From NCBI GenBank assembly GCA_945643635.1, contig CALZFC010000277.1, positions 604,501 through 668,500 of the forward strand: a DNA stretch of 64,000 nt, given 5' to 3'. The number at the start of each line of letters is the position of its first letter. Position 1 is the stretch's first letter. The notes under the pieces were generated by a model, which was not told the origin of the DNA, did not search any database, and saw only the letters and a program-made list of their open reading frames with translations. The position numbers were made by a program, and so were the translations under genes. Below are positions 45,622 through 57,038 of this stretch, in pieces. Source of the DNA: Allodiplogaster sudhausi (Eukaryota; Nematoda; Chromadorea; Rhabditida; Diplogasteridae).

Positions 45622-46653
45622 CTCCGAAAAAAGCTTAATCGAACATGTTTGTCAAATGAATTCGAATGCCTTTTTTCTCTGAACTAATTTGTCCTTTAAC
45701 AGGTAGAAGATATGTTAAAGATTTCATGAGATGAAACGCCAGTAGAATGCATGCCATGAATGTTCAACACGTCTCTCTTCGGTGTGCGTAAATAAAGCAT
45801 AAGTATGTCCAATATTGGTTGAATATTTTGACTATATTTCATTTTCTGTTCCTTCTTTTTCATTTACGCAATTTGCTGCATAAAATTGCCTTGATGTAAC
45901 TGCATAATGCAACACCTGTCAAAATGTCTCACGAAATGTATTCTAATTTTGCCAATCATAATCTATAGCTGACTTAGGACAATACATCTCATCATGTTAT
46001 ATGAGATGCCCTGTAACTGCTCTTGCTGATATGTCGATGAAGGATATTCGGGGATTATTGCCATTGTCGACTGCTTGAATAAAGAATGTTCGGTGGAAGT
46101 TTTTGGAGTCCGCATGGCTAGGTGGATAGAGCATACAGTTGCGTAATTCAAATCATGGTGGGATATGGCTCCGAGGAAGGTGCATTTCAAACTTCTAGTT
46201 CATTTCAAGCTTCAAACTCGACTCGGTCATCTTCGAACTCGACTCGGTCATCAATCAACTCGTGTGCAGCTCGCATTGCGATGATGTCGGCAAACAGCGT
46301 ATCAACGAGTCCACGCTTTCAGTGCGTTCTACCATGATATGCTTGCTCGATTACTTGCATTGTATCACCTTTTTTTATTTAATATTTATTACTTTAATTT
46401 TGATTTTTTTAATGACACTCCATATATATCAATGTAACTTTATTTTGATTCATTAGCCACGTAAAATTCTAGCCATATTTAAACTTTTTGTTAGCCTTCA
46501 AGCAATTGATATGAGTAAGCAATCGGGTACTGAAGTAACAGTTTGTACGTACGATAGATGCAAGCAGACATTGCTTTTTGTGTAACTGACACGTAGTGAG
46601 AGATGAATGAAATGGCGCAAGAAATGGAATATCTAGAATGGCGAATGGCTAAT
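45622..46653. other. intergenic region with a tRNA-like remnant
   Basis: Around 46113-46178 the plus strand reads GTCCGCATGGCTAGGTGGAT then AGAGC, like the 5' half (D arm/A box) of a tRNA-Arg type molecule. The T arm is not preserved, so this is probably a tRNA-derived remnant or SINE. Near 46199-46258 CTCGACTCGGTCAT is repeated. No protein gene is supported. Confidence 0.4.
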
Positions 46654-49600
46654 CTATGCGGATGGCATGCGTGATTTCTGGGGAGAAGAAACGGGCGGTT
46701 TGATGGTAGTAGTAGGCGTGTCAGTGTGGACTGTGAGCGCACTGACATGGGCCTGAGAAGCGCGGCCTGATGGGTCCTGGTTCGCCTGCCACTTAGGAAT
46801 CCACTTGCGCACCGTGCGGGCCGCCGCGTCCGACTGGAAGTGGCTGTGGAAAAGACGGCGCATGTAGAGAGCCTCCTTGGAGTGCGGCGTGTTGAAGGGG
46901 AACTCAGTCGCTGCTTGGGCAAGCTGCGAAGGAAACATGGATTTGAACTGATATTATTGCCTGTGTTTCAAAGTCCCTCGCCCTGTTTGATTCCTTAAAT
47001 TACAGGTGAAATGATATGCTAACTTCCTCATCGGTGATTTTGCTGGCGCAGTGAGCGATGAGTCCATCGATCCAGCTGTAGCCGACGCCATCAGAGAACT
47101 GTTCCTTTTGCCGCCAGAGGATCTCCTTCGGCAGATAAGGGTCCTCCTAAAAAGATTGTTCAAGAAATGCAGCTCTCTCTTTTCTCTTGTCTTTTCTCTC
47201 TTTTTTTTCTTTCTTTCTCCATCTCCCTCTCGCTCTCTTTCGTTTTCATTCTATTGCGCTCCTTTACCTCGACGTCGAATGCTTTGCGGATGAGGTACTT
47301 CTCGACCGTGCGTCCGCCATATGTCTGGGGCCGTTTGGCAGGCGCGTTGGTGAGCATGGAGACATCAAGGAAGGCCTTGTCGAGGAAGGGCACCCGCACC
47401 TCGACCGAGTGCGCCATGCACGACTTGTCCGCGCGCAAGCAGTCGGCAGTCGACAAGTTCTGGACGCGTTCAATTGTCTCCTGAATAATGTTATGAGAGT
47501 AGCTAGAGCTCTCGAGCAACGCTCAGGAATATTACAAAAGAGGTCTCCGCTAAATAATTAACATATGGGTTTTAAAGCATGGATAGTTCGTTTCATCGTA
47601 AAACTTAGATTGAGAAAGTTTGAATGAATTTCATCTTATCGTTCCAGAATTATTGTCATTTTAAATCTCACGGGTATATAATTAGCTACGGTAGATCTTA
47701 GCACCCTCCTATTTTGCAACAGTCGATCGCATCAAGCCAACTACAGCCATTTTGGAAAAAAAAGATGTGCGTATAGCAAAACCGTAAGAACCAGCACTAC
47801 ATACTTCGAAGCGTGCATATCGGACAGCGCAACAAGAATTTGCCGGATTTTCGTAACAGCCCAGCTCCCAAGACAATTGGTTGTCCACACATTTCTGTGG
47901 CGAAATTGCGAAGGGCAGCAGTACTGAAATAGGAGGATCACATCCTTCTGAAACGTGACGGGTTGAGAACTATGCGTATTTTAGCCAGTGGAAGCGGGAG
48001 TCTCTTCGGTGAGGGACACTTCAGCGTTCTACTACCTATTTTGATTGCTTGGCCAAACATTCGTCGGAGACTTCCTTTAAGCATAAATAAACGTAGAGTT
48101 CGCTTTGAACACCTTTTGGAATTCCTCGTCTTTTGTGGAAGTAGAGATAGCCGCCGAAGATCTCGTCGCTGCCTTCACCCGACAGCACGACCTTGATGCC
48201 GCGATCGCGAATTGCCGCCGAGAGGAAGAACATAGCCGTTGAGGCGCGAATCGAAGTTACGTCATATGTTTCGAGATGCCAGACAATCTGGTCGAGTGCT
48301 GAGATGCCTTGCTGAAATTTAATATGTTATTGAACATTTTAGAGGCGTCAATTATGAATAATTTCATATGAAATCACTTCATCAATCTTCTTCATTTACT
48401 TTGCCCGGAGAACTGGGTGCATATCAGTTTCGCTTCATGTGAGAGAACACAAAGAGCGAGCGTTTGCGGTTTGCCACGTGGCATTCCCGATGCCCCATTC
48501 GACGCAACTCAAATGCAAGGAAAGGCTGAGTGAGTGACACGTGCCTCGAGCGTGAAGTGGCACTCGTGGTGCTGCGTGCCGAGGAAGTCTGCGACGTGGC
48601 GAGCGGCCACCGCGTCTGGAGAGTGCGAGTCGACGCTGACGGAAAAGGTGTGGATGTCCAGGCCGCGGCGGCGCATCTCACGCGTTGCCACTGCGCTGGA
48701 ATGCTATGCGATTAGAGCATGAGGCAGTGTGCCGACATTCATTTCTACTGCATACATGTCCGATATTGACAGTCTTGCATACCTAACAAGGCTGGAGTCG
48801 AGTCCGCCGGAGAGCAGAATGCGCTCATGAGGCGCTTGATGACGGCGTCGACGAAAGTCTCACGCAAAAGTGTCAGGTCGGCAGGGCGAGTGGCCAGACG
48901 GTGCTCGAACCATTCAGGCTGAAAACGTAGAATAGCCTAGAACGGTGAGCACGGGAATGAATGAAGCGAGTTGGCGAGTTTTAGCTAATAAGTAATACCT
49001 GATAGTAGCACACGAAACCCTTGCCGGGCTGAAAGAAGTGGCCGGGTGGGAAGGCTGCGAGGCGGAAGGGCCCGCAGATGTCCTCGATCGACTTCATTTC
49101 GTTGCTGCAAAATAGAAGTTTATCTAACGTAAGCTGTATTAATGAAAGCCTCTAATTGTAAGTGTTGGATCCAAGGATTTATGGAATACTACAATGTATA
49201 CTTTTCAGCCATTCTCTTCGTATAGGATTTTTTACATTTAACTGATAGCTAGGAAAAGATAAATTTTCATTACGAAAACTACCAGAAAAAGTATCGTCCT
49301 TCCGCATCAGTGCCGTAGTACATTTGCTTGACTCCGATGAGGTCGCGGGCAGCCAGGAATTCGCCATCGTGAATAAGTGCGAAGGCAAAGATGCCGTCGA
49401 GCATAGCGCAGATCGAGCCGTCGCGGTACTTCTCGTACAGGAAGATCAGCACCTGAAAGAATAGAGGTTCCTGAAATAGTAATGCAGTTTTTTTTTAAAT
49501 TTGTTTTTTAAAGATTGTATTATGAGGTCAAGTAGAGCTGTTTACTTACTTCGGAGTCACAAGTGGTTCGAAGGTCTTTGTCTGCAAGCTCCACCTCGCG

Positions 49601-50216
49601 CAGTGAAACATGGTTGTAGATCTCACCGACGTGAACGACCTTAATCAATACAATTTGCAGTATTAAGGAAACAGTTCATTTAGACTAGGGCGTACCATTC
49701 GCTTTGCAAGATTTGACCAATTTGTTACACATTTGGAGGAGCGAACGGTCACAGCCTTTTTGACGCTGCGTATTCAAGAGCTATGCTTTGTTCATTGCTC
49801 TTCGATATGACAGGGTTAGTTCCCCGGAACCTCAATTCGGACACATGCCAGAGGATCAGAATCCCTTATCCCCCTTCCCTTTCTATTTATTTCTCATTAT
49901 TTTATCCTGCAGCGGAAATTTTTTTTTGAATTTGACAAGTCACTGTAATGTTGTCACATCATTTAACTAATGGATGAATAAATAAATAAAAGAATGGATA
50001 GCATTTTCTTTGAGATGGGCTATCGTCCTGTCGCCTTGATCAAGAAGTCGGACGTTCAAGGCATAATAGGAGCAGACCTGGTGAGTTGGGATGGTTCCCT
50101 GGAGAGGCTGGGTGCATGAGAGGTCCACGATGGCAAGACGTTCATGGCAGAGAATGTCACCGGTGTTCGGGTGCTGGTAGGAGCCGCGAGAGTCGGGACC
50201 GCGATGCTTTTGACGC
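46654..50216 (-). pseudogene. asns: asparagine synthetase (glutamine-hydrolysing) copy, disrupted
   Basis: Ten minus-strand exons: 50078-50216 (KHRGPDSRGSYQ, HERLAIVDLS), 49550-49639 (VGEIYNHVSLRE), 49283-49452 (DGIFAFALIHDGEFLAARDL), 48999-49104 (NEMKSIEDICGPF, FPPGHFF), 48783-48918, 48545-48695, about 48075-48311 ([20 protein letters not shown]), 47268-47480 (DCLRADKSCMAHSVEVRVPF), 47024-47146 ([19 protein letters not shown]) and 46654-46923 (FNTPHSKEALYMRRLF to TAG). The family makes asparagine from aspartate, ATP and glutamine, about 550-600 residues. Two deletions shift the frame. About 13 nt is missing just before the ATP-pyrophosphatase loop (after KRLMS; SGGLDSSLV is then out of frame), and about 11 nt after YFHK where the family has APNA. 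The NGE motif reads VGE, and the first exon with the nucleophilic Cys was not found. I infer a decaying paralogue; assembly errors are the alternative. Confidence 0.8.
49855..49990 (+). mobile_element. 5'-truncated LINE 3' end in an asns intron
   Basis: TGTAATGTTGTCACATCATT then TAACTAATGGATGAATAAATAAATAAA matches the 3' terminus of the LINE at 17628-21542 (reversed). CCCTTATCCCCC upstream is also shared. It lies between asns exons 50078-50216 and 49550-49639, in the opposite orientation to the gene. This shows that the LINE family has retrotransposed elsewhere in this genome. Confidence 0.8.
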
Positions 50217-51552
50217 CTACAATATTTTATATATGAAGGTTAATCTATGTCTAGGATATATAGGAAATATTTCACAAATCTAAAATCTTGTGTGTTTTGT
50301 CGTAAATATTAATGACGAGTGAAGAAATAGTTCAAGATTAGTGAGGAGCTCATTTCAGGGTTGTCATAGATAGTTTTTTTTACTCTCCTAGATCTATATT
50401 AACTTTGTACTTATGGTTAACCCCGACCCTCATTCAACCTTAACTAGAATATTGGGTACCCAAGAGATGGAAACGTACGCAGAGTGAGCACAAATAAACC
50501 GCGCTTATCGTGAGCACGACTGATTGGGATTTATTTAACTGAATATTGCTCTCCTTACATACATATATGCAGCATTTCTGCAGCCGTGGAATAGGAGCAA
50601 TGTTGGTTTTGGGCGTGCGGGGATTTACTATAGAAATTGTGGCGAACCAAGCGTGATCAAAGTATGAAGGAAATAAGACATTAAAGTTTAAAGTTTAGGC
50701 GAGATCTTATATCTACCCAGAGCGTGGCAGTTTCCTATGCGGAAGGCCTATTGTAATCGCAGAAAAAAATACCTTGGGCTGGCAGATTATGAAGGAATTC
50801 AAGACAAGGAATTGAAAAGCGTTATTATTTTAGAGTAATGAAGATAAATTTTGTAGCCCTTTTCACTTTTAGCACAAGTAGAATTTAGATTATGTAGCTC
50901 TCCCGTTGCGTGTGCCTCGCCCGCCTTCTGTTTTTATAGTAGAAGGCGACATCCTCCTTTTTTTCCCAACTCCGCCCCACCCGCTTCCTCTCTCGCTGTC
51001 TGCCGCTCTCTCTCTCTCTTTCTCTCCCTCTCTCACTCTCTCTCGTTAACGCGAGTTCTTTCTCTAACTATTCTTCTCTCTTCCTCTGGCCGGCACAAAT
51101 GCACGAAGATTGTGCAATCTTGCTATGACTGAGATGCTAGCGGAAATCTGATGCAAGAGCACGTTTTATTCTCTTTTATTTACGATTAGTTGACTACAAT
51201 TTCGATATCAATCATTGTATTGAAGAAGAACCTGCTGATTATTGTTAGAACAATAATTGAAAGAGATTCAGTATATTCCCCATAACCACACCTTATATCA
51301 TCCCCTTATTCTAGCTACGTAAGGATTTAAGCCACTGCAGGAAGCGCTTCTGCTTCCAACACTTCATTGTTGACACACACTATTGCTAATTTGATGTTGC
51401 TCGATACATTGTAATTTTGCTCCAGAAGTTAAATAAATGTTTAAATATTTGTGGTAAAATTGTAAGGACGAGAAAAACTATTGGAGGAAAATGAGTATAA
51501 AACACATTTACGACATTTTTCCAAGTCCATAAATAGATGCAAAAAGATCGCG
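50217..51552. other. AT-rich intergenic stretch with CT tract
   Basis: A CT-rich microsatellite lies at about 51005-51050. The missing N-terminal exon of the asparagine synthetase copy was looked for here on the minus strand and not found. No other gene supported. Confidence 0.45.
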
Positions 51553-51625
51553 CCGTCGGGGTTCGAACCCTCGACCATCTGATTACAAGTCAACCTCACT
51601 ACCGATCGGGCCATGCGGTCGCTGT
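51550..51625 (-). tRNA. tRNA-like sequence, anticodon loop CTTGTAA (TGT, Thr) or tRNA-derived repeat
   Basis: On the minus strand GACCGCATGGCCCGATCGGT gives a D-arm-like start, TTGACTTGTAATCAG an anticodon arm with loop CTTGTAA, and GAGGGTTCGAACCCCG a T arm with a perfect B-box core (GGTTCGAACCC). A run of T follows. The acceptor stem and the T stem pair only partly as I draw them, so it may be a tRNA pseudogene or SINE head. It lies just upstream of the SL RNA array. Confidence 0.5.
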
Positions 51626-51815
51626 TTTGACCACTTTTCCGTAGCCCGATCTATGTACAACCACTTTCCGACCCCAAATTTCAAAATTAAAAAAACCCTA
51701 CTTTCTAGGTCATTTTAGCGGATTCGGAAAATATATTCTAGACCTACTCGATGAGTACTATTCAAAAATGAAGAGAACATATTCAATAGCTTCCGCCACT
51801 CGAGAGACTTCCCTT

Positions 51816-51829
51816 GTTAGGTGGAGCCA
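51816..51829 (+). ncRNA. SL RNA 3' remnant at the array edge
   Basis: Only the last part of an SL RNA gene is present (TTAGGTGGAGCCAAA), followed by the normal downstream spacer with the GATAGAG/CTCTATC hairpin. It marks the left edge of the array. Confidence 0.7.
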
Positions 51830-52178
51830 AAAATTATGTGAAAAAGATAGAGAAGTTACTCTATCTTCAAAATTCAAGCATCTAGGGCAAGTAATCATAC
51901 ATTAGACGCATGTACATATAAAGTCGTCATCCTTCTCGCTCAGGAAAACTTGTTACAAAGGGACTCAGTAACTCGGCATCTTGTTGGACGAGTACATCAA
52001 ACTTTAATGGTAGTCTCCTTGGCATGTGGCGTTGACGACGTCCAGATGGACGGAGAATTCTGTTTGCTACGTTAGATTGAAGATTTTAGTTTGGAAACTT
52101 TAGCATGTGACTGGTATGGCACAGGCCATTCTCGCACGCACATGCAGATATGTACGCTACGCGTCCGCTTGCTTCTTC

Positions 52179-52279
52179 GGTTTAATTACCCAAGTTTGAG
52201 GTACTAATTCGATCTGGCTCACTGAAAGGTGTGGCCTAAACCACAAATTTTGGAACGGCTCTGCTTAGGTGGAGCCAAA
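52179..52279 (+). ncRNA. SL1 RNA gene, with full upstream region
   Basis: The 22-nt leader (52179-52200, GGTTTAATTACCCAAG plus TTTGAG) is followed by the donor GTACTA, a stem around GTGGCCTAAACCAC, the Sm site AAATTTTGGAAC and the terminal stem-loop GGCTCTGCTTAGGTGGAGCC. Total about 101 nt. SL RNA donates its 22-nt exon by trans-splicing to mRNA 5' ends as an Sm snRNP. The long spacer type lies upstream, so promoter sequences should be present. Downstream a short hairpin (GATAGA/TCTATC) persists despite a loop deletion. Confidence 0.93.
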
Positions 52280-52479
52280 AATTATGTGAAAAAGATAGAG
52301 TAGTCTATCTTCAAAATTCAAGCATCTAGGGCAAGTAATCATACATTAGACGCATGTACATATAAAGTCGCCATCCTTCTCGCTCAGAAAAACTTGTTAC
52401 AAAGGGCTCAGTAACTCGGCATCTTGTTGGACAAGTACATAAAAGCACGTACTGCTCAAGGGAGTTAAGGACCTAGAAA

Positions 52480-53100
52480 GAAAAAAGAAGAAATGAGAGA
52501 AGATGTGAAGAAAGAAGTGAGAGAAATATAGAGAGAAAGAAAAAGAGGCAGTTAGAGAGAGAAAGAGAACAAGAGAGAACGAGACAGAAAGAGACAGATA
52601 GGGAGAGAGAGAGAGAGAGAGAGAGAGGAGAAAGAGAGAGGGATGGACAGCGAGACAGAGAGAGAGAACGAGAAAAAAAGAGGGGGAGAGTGACAGCGTG
52701 ACAAAAGGAGATAACGATAACATAAGATCAACATGTAAAAAGGTGCGGAACATTCAGAAAGCACAGCGCCCGCGAAGTGCCTTACAGCTCTCATGATCGA
52801 GATCTGGTGTAAACAAGTTTCGAAATCCGGCCAAAGGGTCCCAGAAGAAGAGCGAGAGCCATGTGGAAGGAGAGCGGAAGGGGCGGAGCCAGAGTGAGAA
52901 GGGGGGGGGGTGAATAGGGAACTTCGTGAAAGAGTACCCAGCGGGTAACCTCGAGGAAGCCATGGTGATTTAATGTGACTGTCGACAGCAGATATAAATA
53001 AACTACTAAAACTATAAATAAACCTAGAGAGCAAGAAAGAGAGAGAGAGAGAGAGATAGCAAGAGAGAGAGAGAGAGAGATAGAGAGAGAGACGCCGAGT
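52480..53100. repeat. GA-rich satellite within the array-interrupting segment
   Basis: GA-rich sequence at about 52480-52690 and pure (GA)n at about 53036-53092, separated by ordinary sequence with no supported exon. Ser/Leu-rich frames on the minus strand are repeat products. Confidence 0.85.
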
Positions 53101-54563
53101 GTTTCGCGCATAAAGAATGCGCGAAATAGAAGGGCATGAAACTTACGATGATTGAAAAAGTTGCATGAGAAGGAAGCAGGAAATAGTATAGGGCGGCAGG
53201 GGCTATCAAACCCGTGATAGTAATCGGCAGAATGATGCTCTCCAGGCACGGAGCACTCGCCTGGCGATGTGAAGCTTCTCAGGGACGCCAGGGATATCAA
53301 CACCACGAAACATCAAATGAAGTATAATTATTGCTGTGAAAACATTGCAAAATTATATGAAGAAGGCGAGAGAAGTATACAAGTACGGTTGGAGTCATCA
53401 GAGGTAAGCCGAAGCAAAGAAACCGCGAGACAATCAAAACGGATTAAGTTTAATCATTGCTCTTCGGTTTTAGCCGACGCCGTCGCACTTGTGCTTATCG
53501 GTTCATCATGTTTACGAATTCTAATTTGCATCAATGATTAGCTCATTTTAAGCTTGCGAAAATCTCGAACGGAAAACGTTAATACGAAGATAGATTACGG
53601 TAGTTTGCCATACTAATGACAACTTTTTAGCGAACTGTGGAATACTGCATGGTAGGTGATTCCGCCATTTCCCGATGAGATATCATCGCGAAATGCGAAA
53701 GAGAAAGAAAAAAAAGCTTGTTTTCATTCTCTGTCGCATTCGTCTTCCTTTATTGTGCTTCTAAATCACTCTCTCTCGTGTCTTTCACTCTTTCTCTCCT
53801 CTCTCTCTCTCTGTCTCGTTCTCTCTCTCTCCATCTCTCTCTCAGTCTCCCTCTCACTCGCTTTCTCTTCTCTCTCTCTGCCTCTCTCCCACTCTCTAAC
53901 TGTTCAGGTGATTCGATCCATTCTCTCCGTGATTCCAGAACGAAGGACAGGCAGCATTTCGTGGTATCCCTCTACCTGTCTCTCTTTGTCAATTCTTTCC
54001 TCCGCTCTCTCCTAATCATTCTTTTTTTATCTTCCTCTCTATCTCTCTCTCAGACTTTCTCTATATCTCTATATCTCTCTGTCTCTCTATCTCACTGGCT
54101 TCCTCTATCTCTCTGATCATCTCTCCCTTTCTCATCGTTTCTTTCCTCAATCTCTCGCCATCCTTTCGGGGCTGTCATTTCAGACGGAAGTTGACGAAGC
54201 AGAAAAAGGAAATAAAGTTCATTTTGAGTGTTTAATTTAAAATTAGAAAAGATATCGGTGCGTTTCTTGGTATAAAATATACAACATTCATCGATAAACA
54301 TGAGGAACCGGTAGTTTTGCGTTGGTGTGGAGGCATATGTTGGATTACTTCAGTGAGCCGACCGCTGCTCGGTGTGTACATCTCTCATTTTTATAATAAT
54401 TCGAAATTAATTACTATTTCTTTAAACGGAGCATCTTTTTATAATGATTATTGTACTTACTTATTTGTTCTCGTGCAGTGAGTTTGATAGGACAATATTT
54501 TGTTATTTACATTAATCTTAACTTTTGTAACGATAGTGTACAGACGCTTTTACTTGTAACCAT
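53101..54563. other. segment with CT microsatellites, no supported gene
   Basis: CT-rich tracts at about 53765-53900 and 54030-54120. If the MAGUK gene of 55.5-56.2 kb continues leftwards on the minus strand its later exons should lie here, but none was recognised. Confidence 0.4.
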
Positions 54564-54943
54564 CAGAGATGTCAACGGCCCGGCCCGGCCCGGCCCGATG
54601 GGCCGGCGGGCCCAACATTCCGTGGGCCCGGGCCGGGCCTGCGGAAACCCTGGCCGGCCGTAGGCCCGTTTGGGCCCAATTTTTTGAAAAATTGGAGAAT
54701 GCTCAACTGATTTGGAAATTTTTATTGAATGGTATATATACTTGACCCATTTTACCCCTCTTATCTCATCTTCATGGCTGATAATTGCCCCAGGTTAGAC
54801 AGGATACTCGAAAAAAAAGTTTGATTTCGGTGTTTCGAAAATTGGAACCGTATTATTTTGAAAATCGGCCGGACCCATAATTCTAAGGCCCGGAAAAGTA
54901 CGGGCGGGGCTGGCCAAAAATGTTAGGCCCGTTGACATCTCTG
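54564..54943. mobile_element. hAT-like nonautonomous element
   Basis: Termini CAGAGATGTCAACGGCCCGG (left) and CCCGTTGACATCTCTG (right) are inverted repeats and fit the CAGRG-type ends of hAT elements. Flanking 8-mers GTAACCAT (54556-54563) and GCTACCAT (54944-54951) agree at six of eight positions, as expected for an old 8-bp target duplication. The interior is rich in GGCCC/GGGCC palindromes and has no transposase frame. Confidence 0.75.
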
Positions 54944-55034
54944 GCTACCATCCCTTTTACTACGACAAAAGGCTGCAAGCATCCGATTTAGGAGAAGTTG
55001 GCTGATTAATAATAAACACAAAGGCAATATTAAA

Positions 55035-55321
55035 TAATTTTTAGTCGAATTGCCGCGTCTGCCCTGTGATTCCTCGCTCTCATTCTCGCGTGCTATTTCG
55101 GAGGTCGCACAAACCCGCTGTGTGAAAATAGCACACGAGAATATATATATAGTATTTAAAGGAGGGCGATCACCGAAATTTTTTGCGATATTTCGAATTG
55201 CCGCGGCCCTTTGCGCTCTCATTCGCGTGTGCTATTTTCACGCAGCGGGTTTGTGCGACCTCCGAAATAGCACGCGAGAATGAGAGCGAGGAATCACAGG
55301 GCAGACGCGGCAATTCGACTA

Positions 55322-55326
<5 letters not shown>
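55035..55326. mobile_element. short foldback element with about 97-bp arms
   Basis: The left arm, from TAATTTTTAGTCGAATTGCC to GTGTGAAAATAGCACACGAG, is mirrored nearly perfectly at 55223-55326. The centre (about 55131-55222) is unique. It ends next to a (TA)n tract, so a TA-target MITE is plausible. Confidence 0.8.
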
Positions 55327-55352
<26 letters not shown>

Positions 55353-55420
55353 ATAAATAAATAAATAAATATATATATATATATTATAAATAAATAAATA
55401 AATATATATATATATATGTG
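55327..55420. repeat. (TA)n / (TAAA)n microsatellite
   Basis: Two rounds of TA run followed by AATAAATAAATAAA, so the whole is an approximate tandem duplication. Confidence 0.95.
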
Positions 55421-55509
55421 TAATTCTAATATAAATAAATAACGTAATAAAAATATAATAAAATGATATTCTGATATAATCTGAAGGCGTGTCTGTGAGT
55501 TGATGAACA

Positions 55510-55852
55510 TTGCGATTGGATGGATATTCGCGACGGTCTGGAGACGGCGGATCGCGTTGCCGGGCGCGTCTCTTTGTTGTCTCCTTCTATATTTCCCTTT
55601 CTCTCTTCCTTCCTCTTCCATCTCTCTCAAGGTCGTCCCATGAATTACCCCACAACTACTAACGCCGTGCTGGCATATCTGCCATTCCTCCTCCGCCAAA
55701 GCCATCGAGTTCACAATGCGGATTCATCAGGTAGAGGAGAGTCATCGGACAGAGACGCATTGAGATATGTTTTGCGTTCAACAAAAAAATCCCATAATAT
55801 TAAAAGTTACGAATAAAATTATGTTAAAAAGAGTGTTTCGCTGTCCTCTTTC

Positions 55853-55899
<47 letters not shown>

Positions 55900-55935
55900 A
55901 AGAGAGGAAGAGAAACACAGAGAAAGAGACAGAGA

Positions 55936-55980
<45 letters not shown>

Positions 55981-56165
55981 CGAGAGAGAGAGAGAAACAG
56001 AAAGGGTGGCAGACAGCGAGAGGGCAAATATTTATATTAGAAAACATGGCGGCAAACTCGAGAAGCAGCTACCGAAGCGGCTCGGCTGCATCTTCAGGAA
56101 TTCGTCGTTGATCTTGTCCTTCAGCGCGCCAAGGACAAGGACGTGGCGGACGGAGTTCAATGGCC
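55510..56165 (-). CDS. MAGUK (Discs-large-like) guanylate-kinase domain exons
   Basis: Two minus-strand exon blocks resemble the guanylate-kinase-like domain of Dlg-type MAGUK scaffolds. Block about 56055-56160 reads RHVLVLGALKDKINDEFLK then FGSC, where Dlg proteins have RPVIILGPMKDRINDDL and FGSC. Block about 55510-55575 reads DAPGNAIRRLQTVANIHPIA then MFI, where the family has DVSGNAIKRLQ..YPIAVFI. MAGUKs are membrane-associated scaffolds at cell junctions. Between the two blocks a GA tract and a poorly matching stretch near 55640-55710 (HCELDGFG) replace the expected middle of the domain, and no SH3 or PDZ exons were seen. It may be a fragment or a divergent gene. Confidence 0.5.
55857..56005. 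repeat. (GA)n microsatellite
   Basis: Long GA run with CAGAGA interruptions; the Arg/Glu frames it makes are not genes. Confidence 0.95.
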
Positions 56166-56204
56166 AATGACGTTGCGGTGAACGCTTACCAAAAATATCT
56201 GTGA

Positions 56205-56287
56205 TCGGCCTCTCTCTCTTCACTGTCTCTCTCATTCTCTCTCTCTATCTATCTCTCTCTCTCTCTCTCTCTCTCTTCACTGTCTCT

Positions 56288-56325
<38 letters not shown>
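56205..56325. repeat. (CT)n microsatellite, duplicated with TTCACTGTCTCTCTC
   Basis: The unit CTCTTCACTGTCTCTCTCAT followed by a CT run occurs twice in a row just left of the main SL array block. Confidence 0.9.
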
Positions 56326-56329
<4 letters not shown>

Positions 56330-56591
56330 CCATAAAGTCGTCATCCTTCTCGCTCAGGAATACTTGTTACAAAGGGCTCAGTAACTCGGCATCTTGTTGG
56401 ACGAGTACATCAAACTTGGATGGTAGTCTCCTTGGCATGTGGCGCTGACGACGTCCAGATGGACGGAGAATTCTGTTTGCCACGTTAGATTGAAGATTTT
56501 AGTTCGGAAACTTTAGCATGTGACTGGTATGGCACAGGCCATTCTCGCACGCACATGCCGATATGTACGCAACGCGTCCGCTTGCTTCTTC

Positions 56592-56692
56592 GGTTTAATT
56601 ACCCAAGTTTGAGGTACTAATTCGATCTGGCTCACTGAAAGGTGTGGCCTAAACCACAAATTTTGGAACGGATCTGCTTAGGTGGAGCCAAA
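56592..56692 (+). ncRNA. SL1 RNA gene, with full upstream region
   Basis: Perfect leader and Sm site. The terminal stem has one change (GGATCTGC for GGCTCTGC), which weakens pairing with GGTGGAGCC. The long-type upstream spacer is present, including CGCACGCACATGC and CTTGCTTCTTC just before the leader. Confidence 0.92.
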
Positions 56693-57038
56693 AATTATGT
56701 GAAAAAGATAGAGAAGTTACTCTATCTTCAAAATTCAAGCATCTAGGGCAAGTAATCATACATTATACGCATGTACATATAACGTCGTCATCCTTCTCGC
56801 TCAGGAAAACTTGTTACAAAGATCTCAGTAACTCGGCATCTTGTTGGACGAGTACATCAAACTTGGATGGTAGTCTCCTTGGCATGTGGCGTTGACGACG
56901 TCCAGATGGACGGAGAATTCTGTTTGCCACGTTAGATTGAAGATTTTAGTTCGGAAACTTTAGCATGTGACTGGTATGGCACAGGAAATTCTCGCACGCA
57001 CATGCATATATGTACGCTACGCGTCCGCTTGCTTCTTC

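Noticed and set aside
52397..53306. Minus-strand frames of 118-171 residues
   Set aside because: Mostly Ser/Leu runs from GA tracts; the non-repeat parts show no recognised motif or consistent splice sites.
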